A stretch of 64,000 nt of DNA from Bacillus sp. S3 (GCF_005154805.1 NZ_CP039727.1:4027501-4091500); one strand, 5' to 3'; counted from the stretch's first letter, positions 9,525-18,513 are shown. The notes: generated by a model from the letters alone, not told the origin. Made by a program: numbers and translations.

Positions 9525-9567
9525 ATGAGGACAGTTAGCATGTTTTTTTCACTGTTCCTGTCCTCAT
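9525..9567. terminator. Convergent inverted repeat between patB and alaX
   Basis: ATGAGGACAG and CTGTCCTCAT form a perfect 10-bp inverted repeat with a 23-base loop that itself holds a T run. It lies between two converging genes and probably acts as a bidirectional terminator, though no clean T tract follows either arm. Confidence 0.55.
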
Positions 9568-9574
9568 AAACTAC

Positions 9575-10759
9575 TTAGTTGATCATGGTTATCAGCTTGT
9601 CCAAAATTTGTTCAGCAGAGACGAGCGCTTCCCCGCCGCCTTGCGCAAAGGAATCGTTGCCCCCGCCCTTACCGTTAATTAGAGGTAAAACATCGCTAAT
9701 CAGCTTCTTCATATTCTCTGTTCGCGATGCGCCGCGGGCACAAACCAGCTGCAACCGGGAATCATTCACGGACGCAAACACAACCAATGACGAATCATCC
9801 TCTGCTACAACAAGTCGAGCCAGTTTCTGAAGCTCCTGAATGGTCCGATTTTGAAACGATTCAGCCACCAATTGATTCTGTTTAGCTAACAATTCCTTCG
9901 CTTCATATTGGAGTAAACGCTCCCTCGTTTGTTCAAGCTCCTTTTCCAAGCGTTTATCATTTTCAAGCAGCCGTTTGACTGCCGTCTCCATTCCCTTTTC
10001 CGGGGCATTGAGGTGCTTCGTTAATCCAAGAAGTACCTTTTGCTTTTCTCCAAGCAGTTTAATGATTCGATCGCCGCAGGCAAATTGAACGCGGACTTTT
10101 TCCCGCTGTCTTTCCCAATCCAGGATTTTTATCGCCCTGACCTCACCGGTTGTCTTTGGATGTGTGCCCCCGCAGCCGTTATAATCAAACTCTGGAATAA
10201 TCACAAGCCGGATATCCTCTTTAACCTTTGTTTCTTTTCTTAATGCATATTGGGATAGTTCCTCCTCCGTTACCCATTTGATTTCAATCGGCCTATTTTC
10301 TAAAATTATTTCATTTGCCAGCTTCTCTACTTTCAACACTTCATCGGCAGTTAGATTATCTGTTTCCAAATCGATTGTCAGGTTGTCCACACCTAAATGG
10401 AAGCCGACAGTTTTATAATCAAACAAATGCTCAAAGGCGGCTGACAAAATATGCTGTCCTGCGTGCTGCTGCATATGATCAAATCGGCGGTTCCAATTAA
10501 TACTGCCTGTTACCGCTCCAGTGCCTTCCGGTAATGGGCTTTTAAGATAATGGCGAATCTCTCCATCTATTTCTTCCACATCCACGATTTCTTGACCCAT
10601 AATCGTACCGGTATCATGCGGCTGCCCTCCGCCTGTAGGATAATAGGCGGTTTGATCTAAAATAACATACCAATTGCCAGCCTCATCTTTCTCCTGCTTC
10701 AAAATACGGGCAGTAAATGTGTGTATGTAAGCATCTTGATAATAAAGTTTGTTGTTCAT
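9575..10759 (-). CDS. alaX: Alanyl-tRNA editing protein, AlaX-L type
   Basis: Free-standing editing hydrolase that removes serine or glycine mischarged on tRNA-Ala. It has 394 residues: a short N-terminal AlaRS-like barrel with TAYYPTGGGQPHDTG, an editing domain with zinc ligands HMQQHAGQH (about 96-104) and CGGTHPKTTGEV (about 198), a coiled coil around 250-300, and a C-terminal DHHA1 domain ending in the glycine-rich GKGGGNDSFAQGGG (about 363-376). The full DHHA1 tail defines the long AlaX form. The first ATG follows a weak GAGGTGC site. Confidence 0.93.
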   Translation of the reverse strand: MNNKLYYQDAYIHTFTARILKQEKDEAGNWYVILDQTAYYPTGGGQPHDTGTIMGQEIVDVEEIDGEIRHYLKSPLPEGTGAVTGSINWNRRFDHMQQHAGQHILSAAFEHLFDYKTVGFHLGVDNLTIDLETDNLTADEVLKVEKLANEIILENRPIEIKWVTEEELSQYALRKETKVKEDIRLVIIPEFDYNGCGGTHPKTTGEVRAIKILDWERQREKVRVQFACGDRIIKLLGEKQKVLLGLTKHLNAPEKGMETAVKRLLENDKRLEKELEQTRERLLQYEAKELLAKQNQLVAESFQNRTIQELQKLARLVVAEDDSSLVVFASVNDSRLQLVCARGASRTENMKKLISDVLPLINGKGGGNDSFAQGGGEALVSAEQILDKLITMIN

Positions 10760-10886
10760 CTAAAATGCACCTCAATTGCTTTTAATCTGATGAACCTATT
10801 GTCTAAAAATAAAGTCAATTAATCAAGTTAGAAATATAAAAACCTGTCCCTTTTCCAGAACAGGTTTCATTCATTTTAGCCGCCCG

Positions 10887-11270
10887 TTACTTTTTGTCTT
10901 TCTTCCGCTGCCCGGATGCCGCTGGGTTAAAACCGCCCATTCCCTGAGGGAAGCCCGTCTGCTGTTGTCCGCCCATCATTTGTGGGAAGCCTGGCTGCTG
11001 CTGTCCGCCCATCATTTGCGGGAAGCCTGTCTGTTGCTGCCCAAAACCGCCCATTTGTGGATAGCCGTGCCCGAAACCACCCATTTGCGGATAGCCATGT
11101 TGATAGCCGCCCATTTGTGGATGGCCATGGTATCCACCCATCATTTGTGGACTGCCATGGTACGGGTAACCTCCCATTTGTTGTTGAAAGCCTGGCTGCT
11201 GGAAACCGCCCATCATCTGCGGAAAGCCCATTTGTTGACCAGGAAAACCGCCAAATTGTCTTTTCTCCAT
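10887..11270 (-). CDS. Gly/Gln/Met-rich repetitive protein, probable spore coat component
   Basis: A 127-residue low-complexity protein. After [13 protein letters not shown] it consists of about twelve short repeats of the type (G)F/Y-PQM(M)GG, some spaced by QQQ(P/T)GF and others by YHGHP or FGHGYP, and it ends in a lysine-rich tail GQRKKDKK. There is no signal peptide, membrane segment or cysteine. TAGGAGG precedes the ATG, and a sigma-E/sigma-K style -10 box lies 29 bases before it. Composition and promoter suggest a mother-cell-made coat or surface protein. I recognise no named homologue; the role is inferred. Confidence 0.75.
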   Translation of the reverse strand: MEKRQFGGFPGQQMGFPQMMGGFQQPGFQQQMGGYPYHGSPQMMGGYHGHPQMGGYQHGYPQMGGFGHGYPQMGGFGQQQTGFPQMMGGQQQPGFPQMMGGQQQTGFPQGMGGFNPAASGQRKKDKK

Positions 11271-11298
11271 TTCATTCGCCTCCTAACATTCTCTCTGC

Positions 11299-11307
11299 TA
11301 GTGTATG
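11299..11307 (-). promoter_or_regulatory. Sigma-E/sigma-K-like -10 box
   Basis: The minus strand reads CATACACTA, which matches both the sigma-K -10 (CATAnnnTA) and the sigma-E -10 (CATACAMT). The implied 5' leader is about 22 bases. A convincing -35 was not found. Confidence 0.5.
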
Positions 11308-11370
11308 AACCATTTTTTGGATAAGCTTAGATTCCTACCTATAAAATTAAAAATTTTATTTTTTGCGGCA

Positions 11371-11404
11371 AAAAAAATAAAAGCCATCCGGCGGATAGCT
11401 TTTT
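11371..11404 (-). terminator. Terminator of sodC
   Basis: On the minus strand AAAAGCTATCC pairs with GGATGGCTTTT (one G-U) around a 3-base loop and is followed by an AT/T-rich tract. Confidence 0.8.
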
Positions 11405-11407
11405 CAT

Positions 11408-11959
11408 CTACTTTTTCTCGTCTTGTGCCTTTTTTTGGCCAGCTTTTTTATTTTTTGAAATTTCCCCGCAGGCTATTCTATTTCCAGAGTCCCCCGCTGG
11501 CTGACTCATCCCATCATCTTTACCGGCATGTATCACAATGGACGTACCTTCTTTTGTAAACAGTGATTGTTTCCCGTCCAATAATGTGACATTAGGGGCC
11601 ATTAGGTCTGCCTTGGCCGTCCCGTCCTCATCGGCAATCAAATTCGGCAGGTCCCCGGCATGTGCCCCTTTAGGGTGAAGCAGGCCATGTTCTTTCTGTT
11701 CGGGATTAAAATGGTTTCCCGCTGATTTAAAGTCTGGCGCCTTACATTTTCCCGCGTCATGTATATGAATAGCATGCTCCCCGGCAGGAAGCCCCTTTAC
11801 ATTTACTGTCATTTTCACACCGCTTGACTGTTCAGCTAATGCGATCGTCCCGAGTGTATCCCCGGCAGCATTAAACATTTCGACATCAACCTTTTTGACT
11901 TCCTTTTCCAGACACCCTGAAAGCAAGAGAAGTGGAATGATTAACCAGCTTTTCTTCAT
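11408..11959 (-). CDS. sodC: Cu/Zn superoxide dismutase lipoprotein (YojM-like)
   Basis: Membrane-anchored enzyme converting superoxide outside the cell. The ATG at 11959 follows GGGGGAATAG and begins a lipoprotein signal, with lipobox LLSGC placing the lipidated cysteine near residue 16. All metal ligands of the family can be lined up: HIH in [11 protein letters not shown] (two Cu His), GNHFNP (bridging His), KEHG and GAHAGD (Zn His, His, Asp) and IVIHAGKDD (fourth Cu His). The two disulfide cysteines (AGKC, IACG) and the active-site arginine (SGNRIACG) are present. The tail is lysine-rich. A B. subtilis relative, YojM, is reported to lack two Cu ligands, so this copy looks catalytically complete. 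Confidence 0.9.
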   Translation of the reverse strand: MKKSWLIIPLLLLSGCLEKEVKKVDVEMFNAAGDTLGTIALAEQSSGVKMTVNVKGLPAGEHAIHIHDAGKCKAPDFKSAGNHFNPEQKEHGLLHPKGAHAGDLPNLIADEDGTAKADLMAPNVTLLDGKQSLFTKEGTSIVIHAGKDDGMSQPAGDSGNRIACGEISKNKKAGQKKAQDEKK

Positions 11960-12047
11960 CTCTATTCCCCCAACTATTAAACAATTTGCCTTTAGTATGG
12001 ACAAATAGGAATTGACCTATTCAACATCAATGGGAACTATGGGTAAA

Positions 12048-12081
12048 CAAAAAAGGAACAGTGACGACTAACTGTTCCTTT
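12048..12081 (-). terminator. Terminator of the small membrane protein gene
   Basis: The perfect 11-bp stem AAAGGAACAGT/ACTGTTCCTTT is followed by TTTTTTGTTT on the minus strand. Confidence 0.92.
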
Positions 12082-12277
12082 GAGTTGACTGATTATTTTT
12101 CAATTGTTCTTCTAATACTTTGGCCTTTTCAGCTTCCCGCTTAGAAACTTTTATGATTAAACGCATGGTAAAAAAGGCGCCAATCATAAAAATCGTTAAG
12201 CTGATAGCAGCCGGTATATATTCTGATTTATCCTCTGGAAAGTACAAAAACAGGGCTAGTACTGACGGTTGAAACAT
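12068..12277 (-). CDS. Small single-span membrane protein, function unknown
   Basis: A 69-residue protein starting at the ATG at 12277, which follows GGGAGAAG; an upstream in-frame start at 12337 lacks a site. One hydrophobic helix (about residues 21-42, IPAAISLTIFMIGAFFTMRLII) is followed by a charged helix rich in Lys and Glu (about 43-63), which could form a short cytoplasmic coiled coil. The layout resembles many small Bacillus membrane proteins. I recognise no family, and the neighbours give no hint. Confidence 0.6.
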   Translation of the reverse strand: MFQPSVLALFLYFPEDKSEYIPAAISLTIFMIGAFFTMRLIIKVSKREAEKAKVLEEQLKNNQSTQRNS

Positions 12278-12370
12278 TTTTTCTTCTCCCTTTCTTTTTA
12301 AAGGAACTGCTTTATCTATTATAGCAACAAAAAACATTTCACATCAATGAATCAATCCAAGAAGATCAGC

Positions 12371-13120
12371 TTATTTTAAAACGGTAATCTTTTTAATCGT
12401 AATATCTGTTTCAGGCTTGTCCTGGGCACCAACTTGTGTTTCAGCAATTTTATCGACAATATCCATACCTTCGACTACTTGTCCAAAAACGGTGTGCCGG
12501 TGATCCAGCCATGGTGTACCGCCATTTTCATCATAGGATTGAATGATTTCCTCCGGATAGCCAGCCTCTTCCATTTTCGCCTTCATCGCTGGATCAAGGG
12601 CTGTACTTTGAACAATAAAAAATTGACTTCCATTCGTATTTGCACCTGAATTGGCCATCGAAAGGGCACCGCGAAGATTAAAAAGATTTTTTGAAAATTC
12701 GTCTTCAAACGGTTTTCCCCAAATGCTTTCGCCGCCGGTACCGTTACCGCTCGGATCTCCGCCCTGAATCATGAAGTCCTTGATGACACGGTGAAAAATC
12801 AGTCCATTATAATATCCTTCTTCGCTATGCTTCACAAAGTTTTCAACTGCTTTTGGTGCATATTCAGGGAATAATTTAATCTTGATGTTTCCCATTGATG
12901 TTTCCATTTCAACTAATTTTTCATTTTCTGTTACTTCTGTTGAAAGCTGTGGATAAACAGCATTTGCCACTTCTTGATCTCCTTCCTTCTGCTCTGTTTT
13001 TGGCGCAGCAGTGTCCTTTTTTGATTGGCTTTCCTCTTTCTTCGTGCCGGCGGTTCCGCATGCTGCCAATACTAGAACAATCGTCAATAAGCTAAATAGT
13101 ATTTTCAAATTCTTTTTCAT
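12371..13120 (-). CDS. Cyclophilin-type peptidyl-prolyl isomerase lipoprotein
   Basis: Extracytoplasmic prolyl cis-trans isomerase of 249 residues. The signal peptide ends in lipobox LAAC (Cys about 21), then a charged linker (about 22-65), then a cyclophilin domain. The domain signature [15 protein letters not shown] carries the catalytic arginine, and GSQFFI and HTVFGQV follow. TGGAGGG precedes the ATG. It probably assists folding of secreted proteins; the substrate is unknown. It is monocistronic. Confidence 0.92.
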   Translation of the reverse strand: MKKNLKILFSLLTIVLVLAACGTAGTKKEESQSKKDTAAPKTEQKEGDQEVANAVYPQLSTEVTENEKLVEMETSMGNIKIKLFPEYAPKAVENFVKHSEEGYYNGLIFHRVIKDFMIQGGDPSGNGTGGESIWGKPFEDEFSKNLFNLRGALSMANSGANTNGSQFFIVQSTALDPAMKAKMEEAGYPEEIIQSYDENGGTPWLDHRHTVFGQVVEGMDIVDKIAETQVGAQDKPETDITIKKITVLK

Positions 13121-13246
13121 GTTTTATAATCCCTCCATTTTAACACTTTAACCGAAATTTCGTTTTTTTGCACTTTGTTTTTCATTTTGACTTTTTTCTT
13201 ATAGAATGAAAGATAGAAGGAAAAATTGCAAGCAGGAGTGATTTTA

Positions 13247-13627
13247 GTGGCAGAATTGCAGGTTGGGGATGTCGTAACGGCGATTTATAAAACCGGAAAA
13301 TATATCGGGGAAATAACAGAGATCCGTCCGCAGCATTATTTAGTCAGAGTGCTGGCGGTCTTGAAACACCCGATGCAAGGAGATCTACACAGTCCAAAGG
13401 ATGCGGATGTATTAATTTTTCATGAAAGACGGGCACTCAGCTTCCGGGAACAGGCTAATATCCCAAAACAAATGGTAAAGCACTTTGAAGATGAAGTCCC
13501 TGAGTATCAGGTGTCATTAAAAGAGGCTATGGCCAAAATGAAAACAGAACTGGCGGAGACCCAAACAAAATGGGCTGAAATGAGCTTAAAAGCACTGGAA
13601 ACATTGGAGAAGGATTATAAATTTTAG
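13247..13627 (+). CDS. kapB: Kinase-associated protein B
   Basis: A 126-residue protein of the KapB family, associated in B. subtilis with the KinB sporulation pathway. The GTG at 13247 follows AGCAGGAGTGAT and gives MAELQVGDVV; a TTG 21 bases upstream is not supported. The N-terminal half is a small beta barrel (VGDVVTAIYKTGKYIGEI, LKHPMQGDLHSP); the C-terminal third is a helix (about 90-120). No lipobox is visible despite the family's old lipoprotein name. It converges on kapD, as in B. subtilis. Confidence 0.9.
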   Translation: MAELQVGDVVTAIYKTGKYIGEITEIRPQHYLVRVLAVLKHPMQGDLHSPKDADVLIFHERRALSFREQANIPKQMVKHFEDEVPEYQVSLKEAMAKMKTELAETQTKWAEMSLKALETLEKDYKF

Positions 13628-13635
13628 ACAAATTT

Positions 13636-13670
13636 AAGGCCAAATCAGTTTGAATGATTTGGCCTTTTAT
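13636..13670 (+). terminator. Bidirectional terminator between kapB and kapD
   Basis: AAGGCCAAATCA/TGATTTGGCCTT forms a perfect 12-bp stem with a 7-base loop and a short T run on the + side; the kapD stop lies inside the 3' flank. Confidence 0.88.
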
Positions 13671-14290
13671 GCAAATTCATTTAACAGCTTTGAAAAATCA
13701 ACCCGATCCCCAATCGTCGTTGGTTTCGGCTTTTCCAAATAGCGTTTATCCTTTTCCACAAGTTTAAATATATTATACGTTGTCATGGCATCATCAAGTG
13801 CCCGATGATGTCTGCCAGTGCCTTCTTTGCCATATTCTTGTACAGCTTTCCATAGACCCGTTTGATTTTGATCCCCAAAGAACCGTTTATATTCCATCGA
13901 TAAATCTAATTCAGTACCATTAAAAGGAAAATCCACCCCTGCCATTAAACAATTATGCCGCAGCACCTTCATGTCCATATTTCCCCATGTAACAATGGTC
14001 GTGTCATAATGTTCTTTATTGAACTCCGCCAATTTTTTTACAAGTTCATAAATTGATAGCCCCTTGTCAACCTGCTGCTGTGAAATATGTAGGAATGATT
14101 TACAGCGTTCTGATAATTTCGGGAACTTTAATGGAGTAACATAGGATGAGAATTGCTCTGTAACCTGATCGTCCGCTACAGCCACAATACCAACCTCGAT
14201 AATTTCCGCGAAAAAATCCTTCATCCGGACATTTCGTTCAGGCATTGTGAACTCAAAATCAATAAATAAATATTGCCGCCTTGTTCTCAT
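13667..14290 (-). CDS. kapD: DEDDh 3'-5' exonuclease KapD, inhibitor of the KinA pathway
   Basis: A 207-residue DnaQ-like exonuclease. The acidic residues are visible: Exo I LFIDFEFT (Asp and Glu, about 9-12), Exo II TWGNMDMKVL and Exo III HHRALDDAMTT (His and Asp). In B. subtilis KapD overproduction blocks sporulation through KinA. The ATG at 14290 follows GGGTGGTG; the GTG at 14302 overlaps that site. The nucleic-acid substrate is unknown. Confidence 0.92.
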   Translation of the reverse strand: MRTRRQYLFIDFEFTMPERNVRMKDFFAEIIEVGIVAVADDQVTEQFSSYVTPLKFPKLSERCKSFLHISQQQVDKGLSIYELVKKLAEFNKEHYDTTIVTWGNMDMKVLRHNCLMAGVDFPFNGTELDLSMEYKRFFGDQNQTGLWKAVQEYGKEGTGRHHRALDDAMTTYNIFKLVEKDKRYLEKPKPTTIGDRVDFSKLLNEFA

Positions 14291-14479
14291 CGTTTTCACC
14301 ACCCTTTCTTTTCCATCTTACTACCATTATATAAAGAAACATGTACAAAAAATTGTGCTTTTTCTCTATTTTTATATTTAACATTATAACACGAATTCCG
14401 TATGAGTTTTTTAAATTTTTGTACAATTAATTCGAAGGCAGGTGGAAAAATACCCCATCCCATTCACGTAACATTTCTA

Positions 14480-14863
14480 TTATTTTTTCAGTTTAATAAC
14501 CGCCATTGTACACCGTGATACACAAATCAGCCGGTCTTCTTCATCGGTTATTTTGATATCCCAAACCATTGTTGATTTACCTTGATGCAGCACAGTTCCC
14601 ACAGCTGTGACAATCCCTTCCGTTTTTGGACGAACATGGTTCGCATTTATTTCTAAACCCGCGACACCTTCTGTTTGCTTGTCCACTAGTTCATAGGCAC
14701 CGACACTCGCAACTGTCTCCGCCAAGGCAACGGAGGCACCTCCGTGCAGTAAGCCAAACGGTTGTTTCGTCCGCTCATCAACCGGCATGGTCGCAACGAC
14801 CTTCCCTTCTTCTAAAAGAGTAATCTCAATCCCCAGTGCTTCAATTAATGTATCTTTGATCAT
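14480..14863 (-). CDS. yuxO: Hotdog-fold acyl-CoA thioesterase YuxO (possible MenI)
   Basis: A 127-residue PaaI-type thioesterase. The signature HGGASVALAETVAS (about 42-55) holds the catalytic aspartate/glutamate helix, and GLEINANHVRP follows. The family hydrolyses aromatic or acyl-CoA esters, and this clade has been linked to dihydroxynaphthoyl-CoA in menaquinone synthesis. The second of two closely spaced ATGs (14863) fits GGAGGAATG better than 14869. A poor terminator follows. Confidence 0.88.
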   Translation of the reverse strand: MIKDTLIEALGIEITLLEEGKVVATMPVDERTKQPFGLLHGGASVALAETVASVGAYELVDKQTEGVAGLEINANHVRPKTEGIVTAVGTVLHQGKSTMVWDIKITDEEDRLICVSRCTMAVIKLKK

Positions 14864-14935
14864 TTTCATTCCTCCAATATGTAATTTGCTACTTCTTATT
14901 CTTATTCTTCATGTTTGGCAAATTTTCCTTTATTG

Positions 14936-14962
14936 AAAAAAACAGCCGCTAGAGCTGTTTTT
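14936..14962 (-). terminator. Terminator of the PPMGY-repeat gene
   Basis: AAAACAGC/GCTGTTTT stem with a 7-base loop; on the minus strand it runs into TTTTTC. It lies just after the stop at 14973. Confidence 0.75.
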
Positions 14963-14972
14963 CACTTTGGTA

Positions 14973-15218
14973 TCAATAGTATCCTGGATAGCCCATCGGA
15001 GGGTATCCCATTGGCGGATAGCCCATTGGGGGATAGCCATAGCCTGGGTAGCCGTAAAATGGCCGATTTGCAAAAGAGGCCCCTAAACCTCCTCCAATTA
15101 AACCACCTAGAAAGCTAAGCCCCCCTATCGCTAACGGCCAGCCAAGAAAACCGATAAACCTCTGATCCTGCACCGGGTATGCATTTCGATAAAGATACGG
15201 GCTTTGATAAGGGTACAT
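14973..15218 (-). CDS. Small Tyr/Pro/Gly-rich protein with glycine zipper, probable coat or surface protein
   Basis: An 81-residue protein: a tyrosine-rich N-terminus (MYPYQSPYLYR), a hydrophobic glycine-zipper helix (about 24-49, with GGLIGGGLGASF) and a C-terminal tail of three exact PPMGY units ending GYPGYY. GGAGG precedes the ATG. Such tyrosine-rich tails are common in cross-linked spore coat proteins. Function inferred from composition; I recognise no named homologue. Confidence 0.7.
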   Translation of the reverse strand: MYPYQSPYLYRNAYPVQDQRFIGFLGWPLAIGGLSFLGGLIGGGLGASFANRPFYGYPGYGYPPMGYPPMGYPPMGYPGYY

Positions 15219-15413
15219 GCCGCACTGCCTCCTTTTTTCTGCGATACTTGCCTACACTATTTCATATGCGAAAGGCGCGGGTTTGGAGTGGGCTAAAAAG
15301 AAAAGCACAAGCGCCCTGTTCAGCGGCGTACGGCCTCTTCGAAAAGCAAACGTTTTTTCTGAGTGGGATTGTTTTTCTATCAGATGTCCTTCATCAGGGA
15401 TATGAGGGATTTT

Positions 15414-15440
15414 AAAAAGCCTCCGAACAAGTCCGGAGGC
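15414..15440 (-). terminator. Terminator of pepA
   Basis: GCCTCCG/CGGAGGC stem with an 8-base loop, followed by TTTTTAAAAT on the minus strand. Confidence 0.85.
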
Positions 15441-15448
15441 CATCCACA

Positions 15449-16966
15449 TTATTTCTTTTCAATTGGCTCAAATCGTTCTACGAACAATGCCAGTGTACGG
15501 GTCATGACCCCTGTCGCACCTGCTGGGCCGAGATCATGGGCTTTCTTTGTGGTGGCTGTGCCGGCAATATCTAAATGAACCCATGGGGTGCCCTCAGCAA
15601 ATTCACCGATAAAGGCTCCGGCGACAAGGGCATGGCCCTCACTGCCCGGTGAATTGTTCAAATCAGCGACTTTACTGTTTCGAACACGCTCTTTTTCCGT
15701 TTCAAATAACGGTAAGAGCCACATTTGCTCTCCGGCTTCAACCGATGCTTCAAGGACTTGTTCATATAAAGTTTCATGATTCGTCATAGCACCCGTCGTA
15801 TGTAGGCCCAGTGCCGTGATCACCCCGCCGGTTAAGGTCGCAACGTCGACTAAATAATCTGCCCCGTGATGCTTCGCATAGGTAACGGCATCAGCAAGAA
15901 CAAGACGGCCTTCTGCGTCGGTGTTTAATACCTCGATTGTTTTTCCGCTCATGGACGTAATCACGTCATCCGGCTTAAAGGCGCCGCCGCTGATCATATT
16001 GTCTGTAGATGGGATGACCGCGACTACATTTTGCTCAGGCCTGATTTCACCGATGATTTCCATGGCGCCGAGAACCGCAGCTGCTCCTCCCATGTCCGTT
16101 TTCATGCCAACGATGCCGGCCTTTGTTTTAATCGAATAGCCTCCGGTATCAAAGGTAATTCCTTTTCCCACTAAGCCGATGACATCCTTCCATTCATCTT
16201 TTCCTTGATATTTCAGGACAATCATTTTTGGCGGCTGGACAGATCCTTGATTTACTGCAAGGAAAGCCCCCATTCCGAGCTTTTCAATTTCCGCTTTATC
16301 AAGTATTTCTACTTCAAAATCATATTTTGCCGCAAGTGTTGTTGCATAGGCAGCCATTTCAGTTGCCGTTAGCATGTTCCCTGGGATATTCACAAGCGTT
16401 CGTGCCGAATTTGTCCCCTTCCCAAATGCAAAGCCCACTGCCAGCGATGCTTGAACATCTTCTTCCTCAAAGGCCTCACTATAGACGGTTACATTCTCAA
16501 GTTTTTTCTCCGGCTCATTGGACTTTTGCCGATAGCCCTCAAATTGATAGGTCGAAAGCGCGAATGCTTCACTCATAGCATGTGCTGCGTCTAGGCCGTC
16601 TAATTCCTCCGTAATGAACGAGTCTAAATAAATAGCTGTTTCTTCAAGCTTGCCAGTCTTAACTTCCTTAAAAAGCTGGCCAAATGCTTCTCTTAATTTA
16701 TCAAAGGTTAATTCTTTTTCCTTGCCCAGTCCAACAACCCATATTCGTTTTGCTCCAATTTTTCCAAAGCTATGTACTTTATTGATCCTTTTTACCTTTG
16801 CTGATAAGTCACCCGACTTTACCAGCTCTGTCAGTTGTCCATCAAACTTTTCATCCAGTGCCGCCAATGTCCCTGAAAATTTCTCCGGCTTATCCAAAAG
16901 TCCGATGATTAAGCCCTCATGCTGGGTAGTTAACTCCCATTGCTTTTTTACATGAAACACAAACAT
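15449..16966 (-). CDS. pepA: Leucyl aminopeptidase (M17)
   Basis: Cytosolic two-metal exopeptidase of 505 residues (YuiE in B. subtilis). The C-terminal catalytic domain shows [14 protein letters not shown] (metal lysine and aspartate), [10 protein letters not shown] and the signature [12 protein letters not shown]. The N-terminal domain is a divergent macro-like fold. GGAGGTGA touches the ATG at 16966; the GTG two codons later (16960) has better spacing and may be the real start. It heads the yui block here but has its own terminator. Confidence 0.95.
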   Translation of the reverse strand: MFVFHVKKQWELTTQHEGLIIGLLDKPEKFSGTLAALDEKFDGQLTELVKSGDLSAKVKRINKVHSFGKIGAKRIWVVGLGKEKELTFDKLREAFGQLFKEVKTGKLEETAIYLDSFITEELDGLDAAHAMSEAFALSTYQFEGYRQKSNEPEKKLENVTVYSEAFEEEDVQASLAVGFAFGKGTNSARTLVNIPGNMLTATEMAAYATTLAAKYDFEVEILDKAEIEKLGMGAFLAVNQGSVQPPKMIVLKYQGKDEWKDVIGLVGKGITFDTGGYSIKTKAGIVGMKTDMGGAAAVLGAMEIIGEIRPEQNVVAVIPSTDNMISGGAFKPDDVITSMSGKTIEVLNTDAEGRLVLADAVTYAKHHGADYLVDVATLTGGVITALGLHTTGAMTNHETLYEQVLEASVEAGEQMWLLPLFETEKERVRNSKVADLNNSPGSEGHALVAGAFIGEFAEGTPWVHLDIAGTATTKKAHDLGPAGATGVMTRTLALFVERFEPIEKK

Positions 16967-17022
16967 TCACCTCCATAATTTTCTTCTCCATTATATCGGA
17001 AAAATTTATTTATTTCGACTAA

Positions 17023-17406
17023 CTAATTATCTTCCAAATACAGCAGGAGGCGGGGAAGCCTTGGCAGATCCCCAACCCTTACAAACGGAATCCGGTCGAT
17101 ATTTTTTGGGAAAATGGTCAGACATTCTTCGATAAAAGGATAAACCTTCTCCAAATCCAGTCCCCAGAATTTAGGTCGGTAGGCATGCAAATAGTCATGA
17201 GCCGTTTCCATCATCACGCGTGCACCCTTGACATTACCGTACTCATAGTGGTATATGGCCACACTCATTTGCAATAATCCCTTTAAAAATAAATTATCTT
17301 TTTCCGTCATCCACATTTCTTCAAGCAAGTCGTGGCAAGTGTAATAATCCCCTTCATTAAACGAAACAAAAAACTCATAGTATTCGATTGGGTAATCATT
17401 TAGCAA
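17023..17406 (-). CDS. DUF309 family protein
   Basis: A 127-residue helical protein whose family pattern is clear: FNEGDYYTCHDLLEEMWM (about 15-32), the LKGLLQMSVAIYHYEYGN helix and a later HDYLHAYRP. Conserved His, Asp and Glu may bind metal, but the function is unknown. The start is TTG at 17406 because GGAGGGGGG lies 8 bases before it; no ATG is better placed. Confidence 0.85.
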   Translation of the reverse strand: MLNDYPIEYYEFFVSFNEGDYYTCHDLLEEMWMTEKDNLFLKGLLQMSVAIYHYEYGNVKGARVMMETAHDYLHAYRPKFWGLDLEKVYPFIEECLTIFPKNIDRIPFVRVGDLPRLPRLLLYLEDN

Positions 17407-17451
17407 AAATGGAACCCCCCTCCAAGTTTACCTATTGTCTTTATAAAGTAA

Positions 17452-17480
17452 CACAAAAAAACAGGCGATGTGCCTGCTTT
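17452..17480 (-). terminator. Probable terminator of yuiC
   Basis: A short stem (CAGGC/GCCTG extended by A-T pairs) followed by TTTTTTTGTG on the minus strand. Confidence 0.65.
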
Positions 17481-18092
17481 TCACCTTTTTTCAGAACTAA
17501 TATACTGCTGGCGGAATACCTGCAGGGTTTTATCCTCGTTTAATGCCTGCAATTGATCCTCTGTAATCTTTCCATTCCCATTTTGAACCACGTAGACATC
17601 AACCTGCTTTTTGCCCCAGTGCTTATAAACATCTTCAACAGTTTCATAATAAAGATCCAGTTCGTTACCCTTGATCGCGCCTCCCTTATCAGCCACAACC
17701 CCGTATCCATAACCTGGAATAAAGAGGACGGTGCCAATTGGAAAAACAGTTAAGTCAGCTGCGATAGTAGAAAATAAATCACGTTTCACCTTTACACCAG
17801 AGTAGGTGATCCCATATTCAGGATGGCCCTGCCTTTTTCCTGTTGATTCAAAACCAGCAGTGTAGCCAGTGGCTGTAACCGTATGCTTAGGGTACTTTGA
17901 CCAATCAAATGCCTCCTCTAGCAACGGCGGTGTTGTCCCTGAAACGGATTCACTCGATGAGATTTTTGAAGCAAATTGGAAAATCAGCGTTTTTGCATTT
18001 ACGCCGGATATGGATTGGAAGGTTGCTCCTAACGCCATAAAGAATAGGCAGGTCATGGCAATGCGCTTTATCCAATTTTTCATTTTATTCAT
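17481..18092 (-). CDS. yuiC: 3D-domain protein YuiC (stationary-phase survival, MltA-like fold)
   Basis: A secreted or membrane-tethered double-psi-barrel protein of 203 residues. The N-terminal basic stretch and hydrophobic segment (about 8-29) act as signal or anchor. The 3D domain (about 80-175) starts at [10 protein letters not shown] and ends in [21 protein letters not shown], with the conserved aspartates of a lytic transglycosylase-like site. It probably acts on peptidoglycan. The ATG at 18092 is the first after GGAGGAGTG, though the spacing is long; a longer frame to 18209 has no site. It lies 97 bases downstream of yuiB, with an attenuating hairpin between them. Confidence 0.87.
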   Translation of the reverse strand: MNKMKNWIKRIAMTCLFFMALGATFQSISGVNAKTLIFQFASKISSSESVSGTTPPLLEEAFDWSKYPKHTVTATGYTAGFESTGKRQGHPEYGITYSGVKVKRDLFSTIAADLTVFPIGTVLFIPGYGYGVVADKGGAIKGNELDLYYETVEDVYKHWGKKQVDVYVVQNGNGKITEDQLQALNEDKTLQVFRQQYISSEKR

Positions 18093-18157
18093 TGAATTTT
18101 TCACTCCTCCCAAAATATTCATTCCCAATAAGCAAGGAATTATACAAAAAAGACAAT

Positions 18158-18189
18158 AAAAAAAGACTTCTACCTGAATGGTAAAAGCC
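18158..18189 (-). terminator. Hairpin terminator between yuiB and yuiC
   Basis: GGCTTTTACC pairs with GGTAGAAGTC (two G-U pairs), followed by seven T on the minus strand. It may limit read-through into yuiC. Confidence 0.8.
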
Positions 18190-18513
18190 TTAAAACATTT
18201 GGTATCCATTTTTCCGTAACAGTTTAATCGTAAAGCCGGCGGCGATTGCCCCTGCCAGGCCGCTGATTAAAATGAGAATATCTGCTGTTGCCAACGAACT
18301 GAATCTTTCCCCAAGGTCAAGAAAAGCCGCTTTACTATTTGTAAAATATTCGCTAAAACTCACTTTATCTACAATAAAAATGGCAACAATAGGGTACACG
18401 ATCGCCATAACCCATGACATTCTTAGCAGCATATTCAAGATAAATCCAATTCCAAAAAATAAGACAAAAAATAACACGATGGATATGATTAAGACAACGA
18501 TGCTCATTTGCAC
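18190..18513 (-). CDS. yuiB: Membrane protein YuiB
   Basis: A 107-residue inner-membrane protein with three hydrophobic segments, at about 5-26, 33-48 and 80-98 ([16 protein letters not shown]), and a short charged loop between the last two. Its function is unknown to me. GGGGGA lies 8 bases before the GTG at 18513, and an ATG two codons later (18507) is the alternative start. Confidence 0.85.
   Translation of the reverse strand: MQMSIVVLIISIVLFFVLFFGIGFILNMLLRMSWVMAIVYPIVAIFIVDKVSFSEYFTNSKAAFLDLGERFSSLATADILILISGLAGAIAAGFTIKLLRKNGYQMF

Noticed and set aside
10965..11324. Two + strand frames opposite the Gly/Gln/Met repeat gene
   Set aside because: Repetitive coding DNA leaves several frames open. 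The minus frame has the ribosome site, promoter box and coat-like composition.
15179..15415. 78-codon + frame between the PPMGY gene and pepA
   Set aside because: Overlaps the start of the minus-strand gene, has no ribosome site and no plausible composition.
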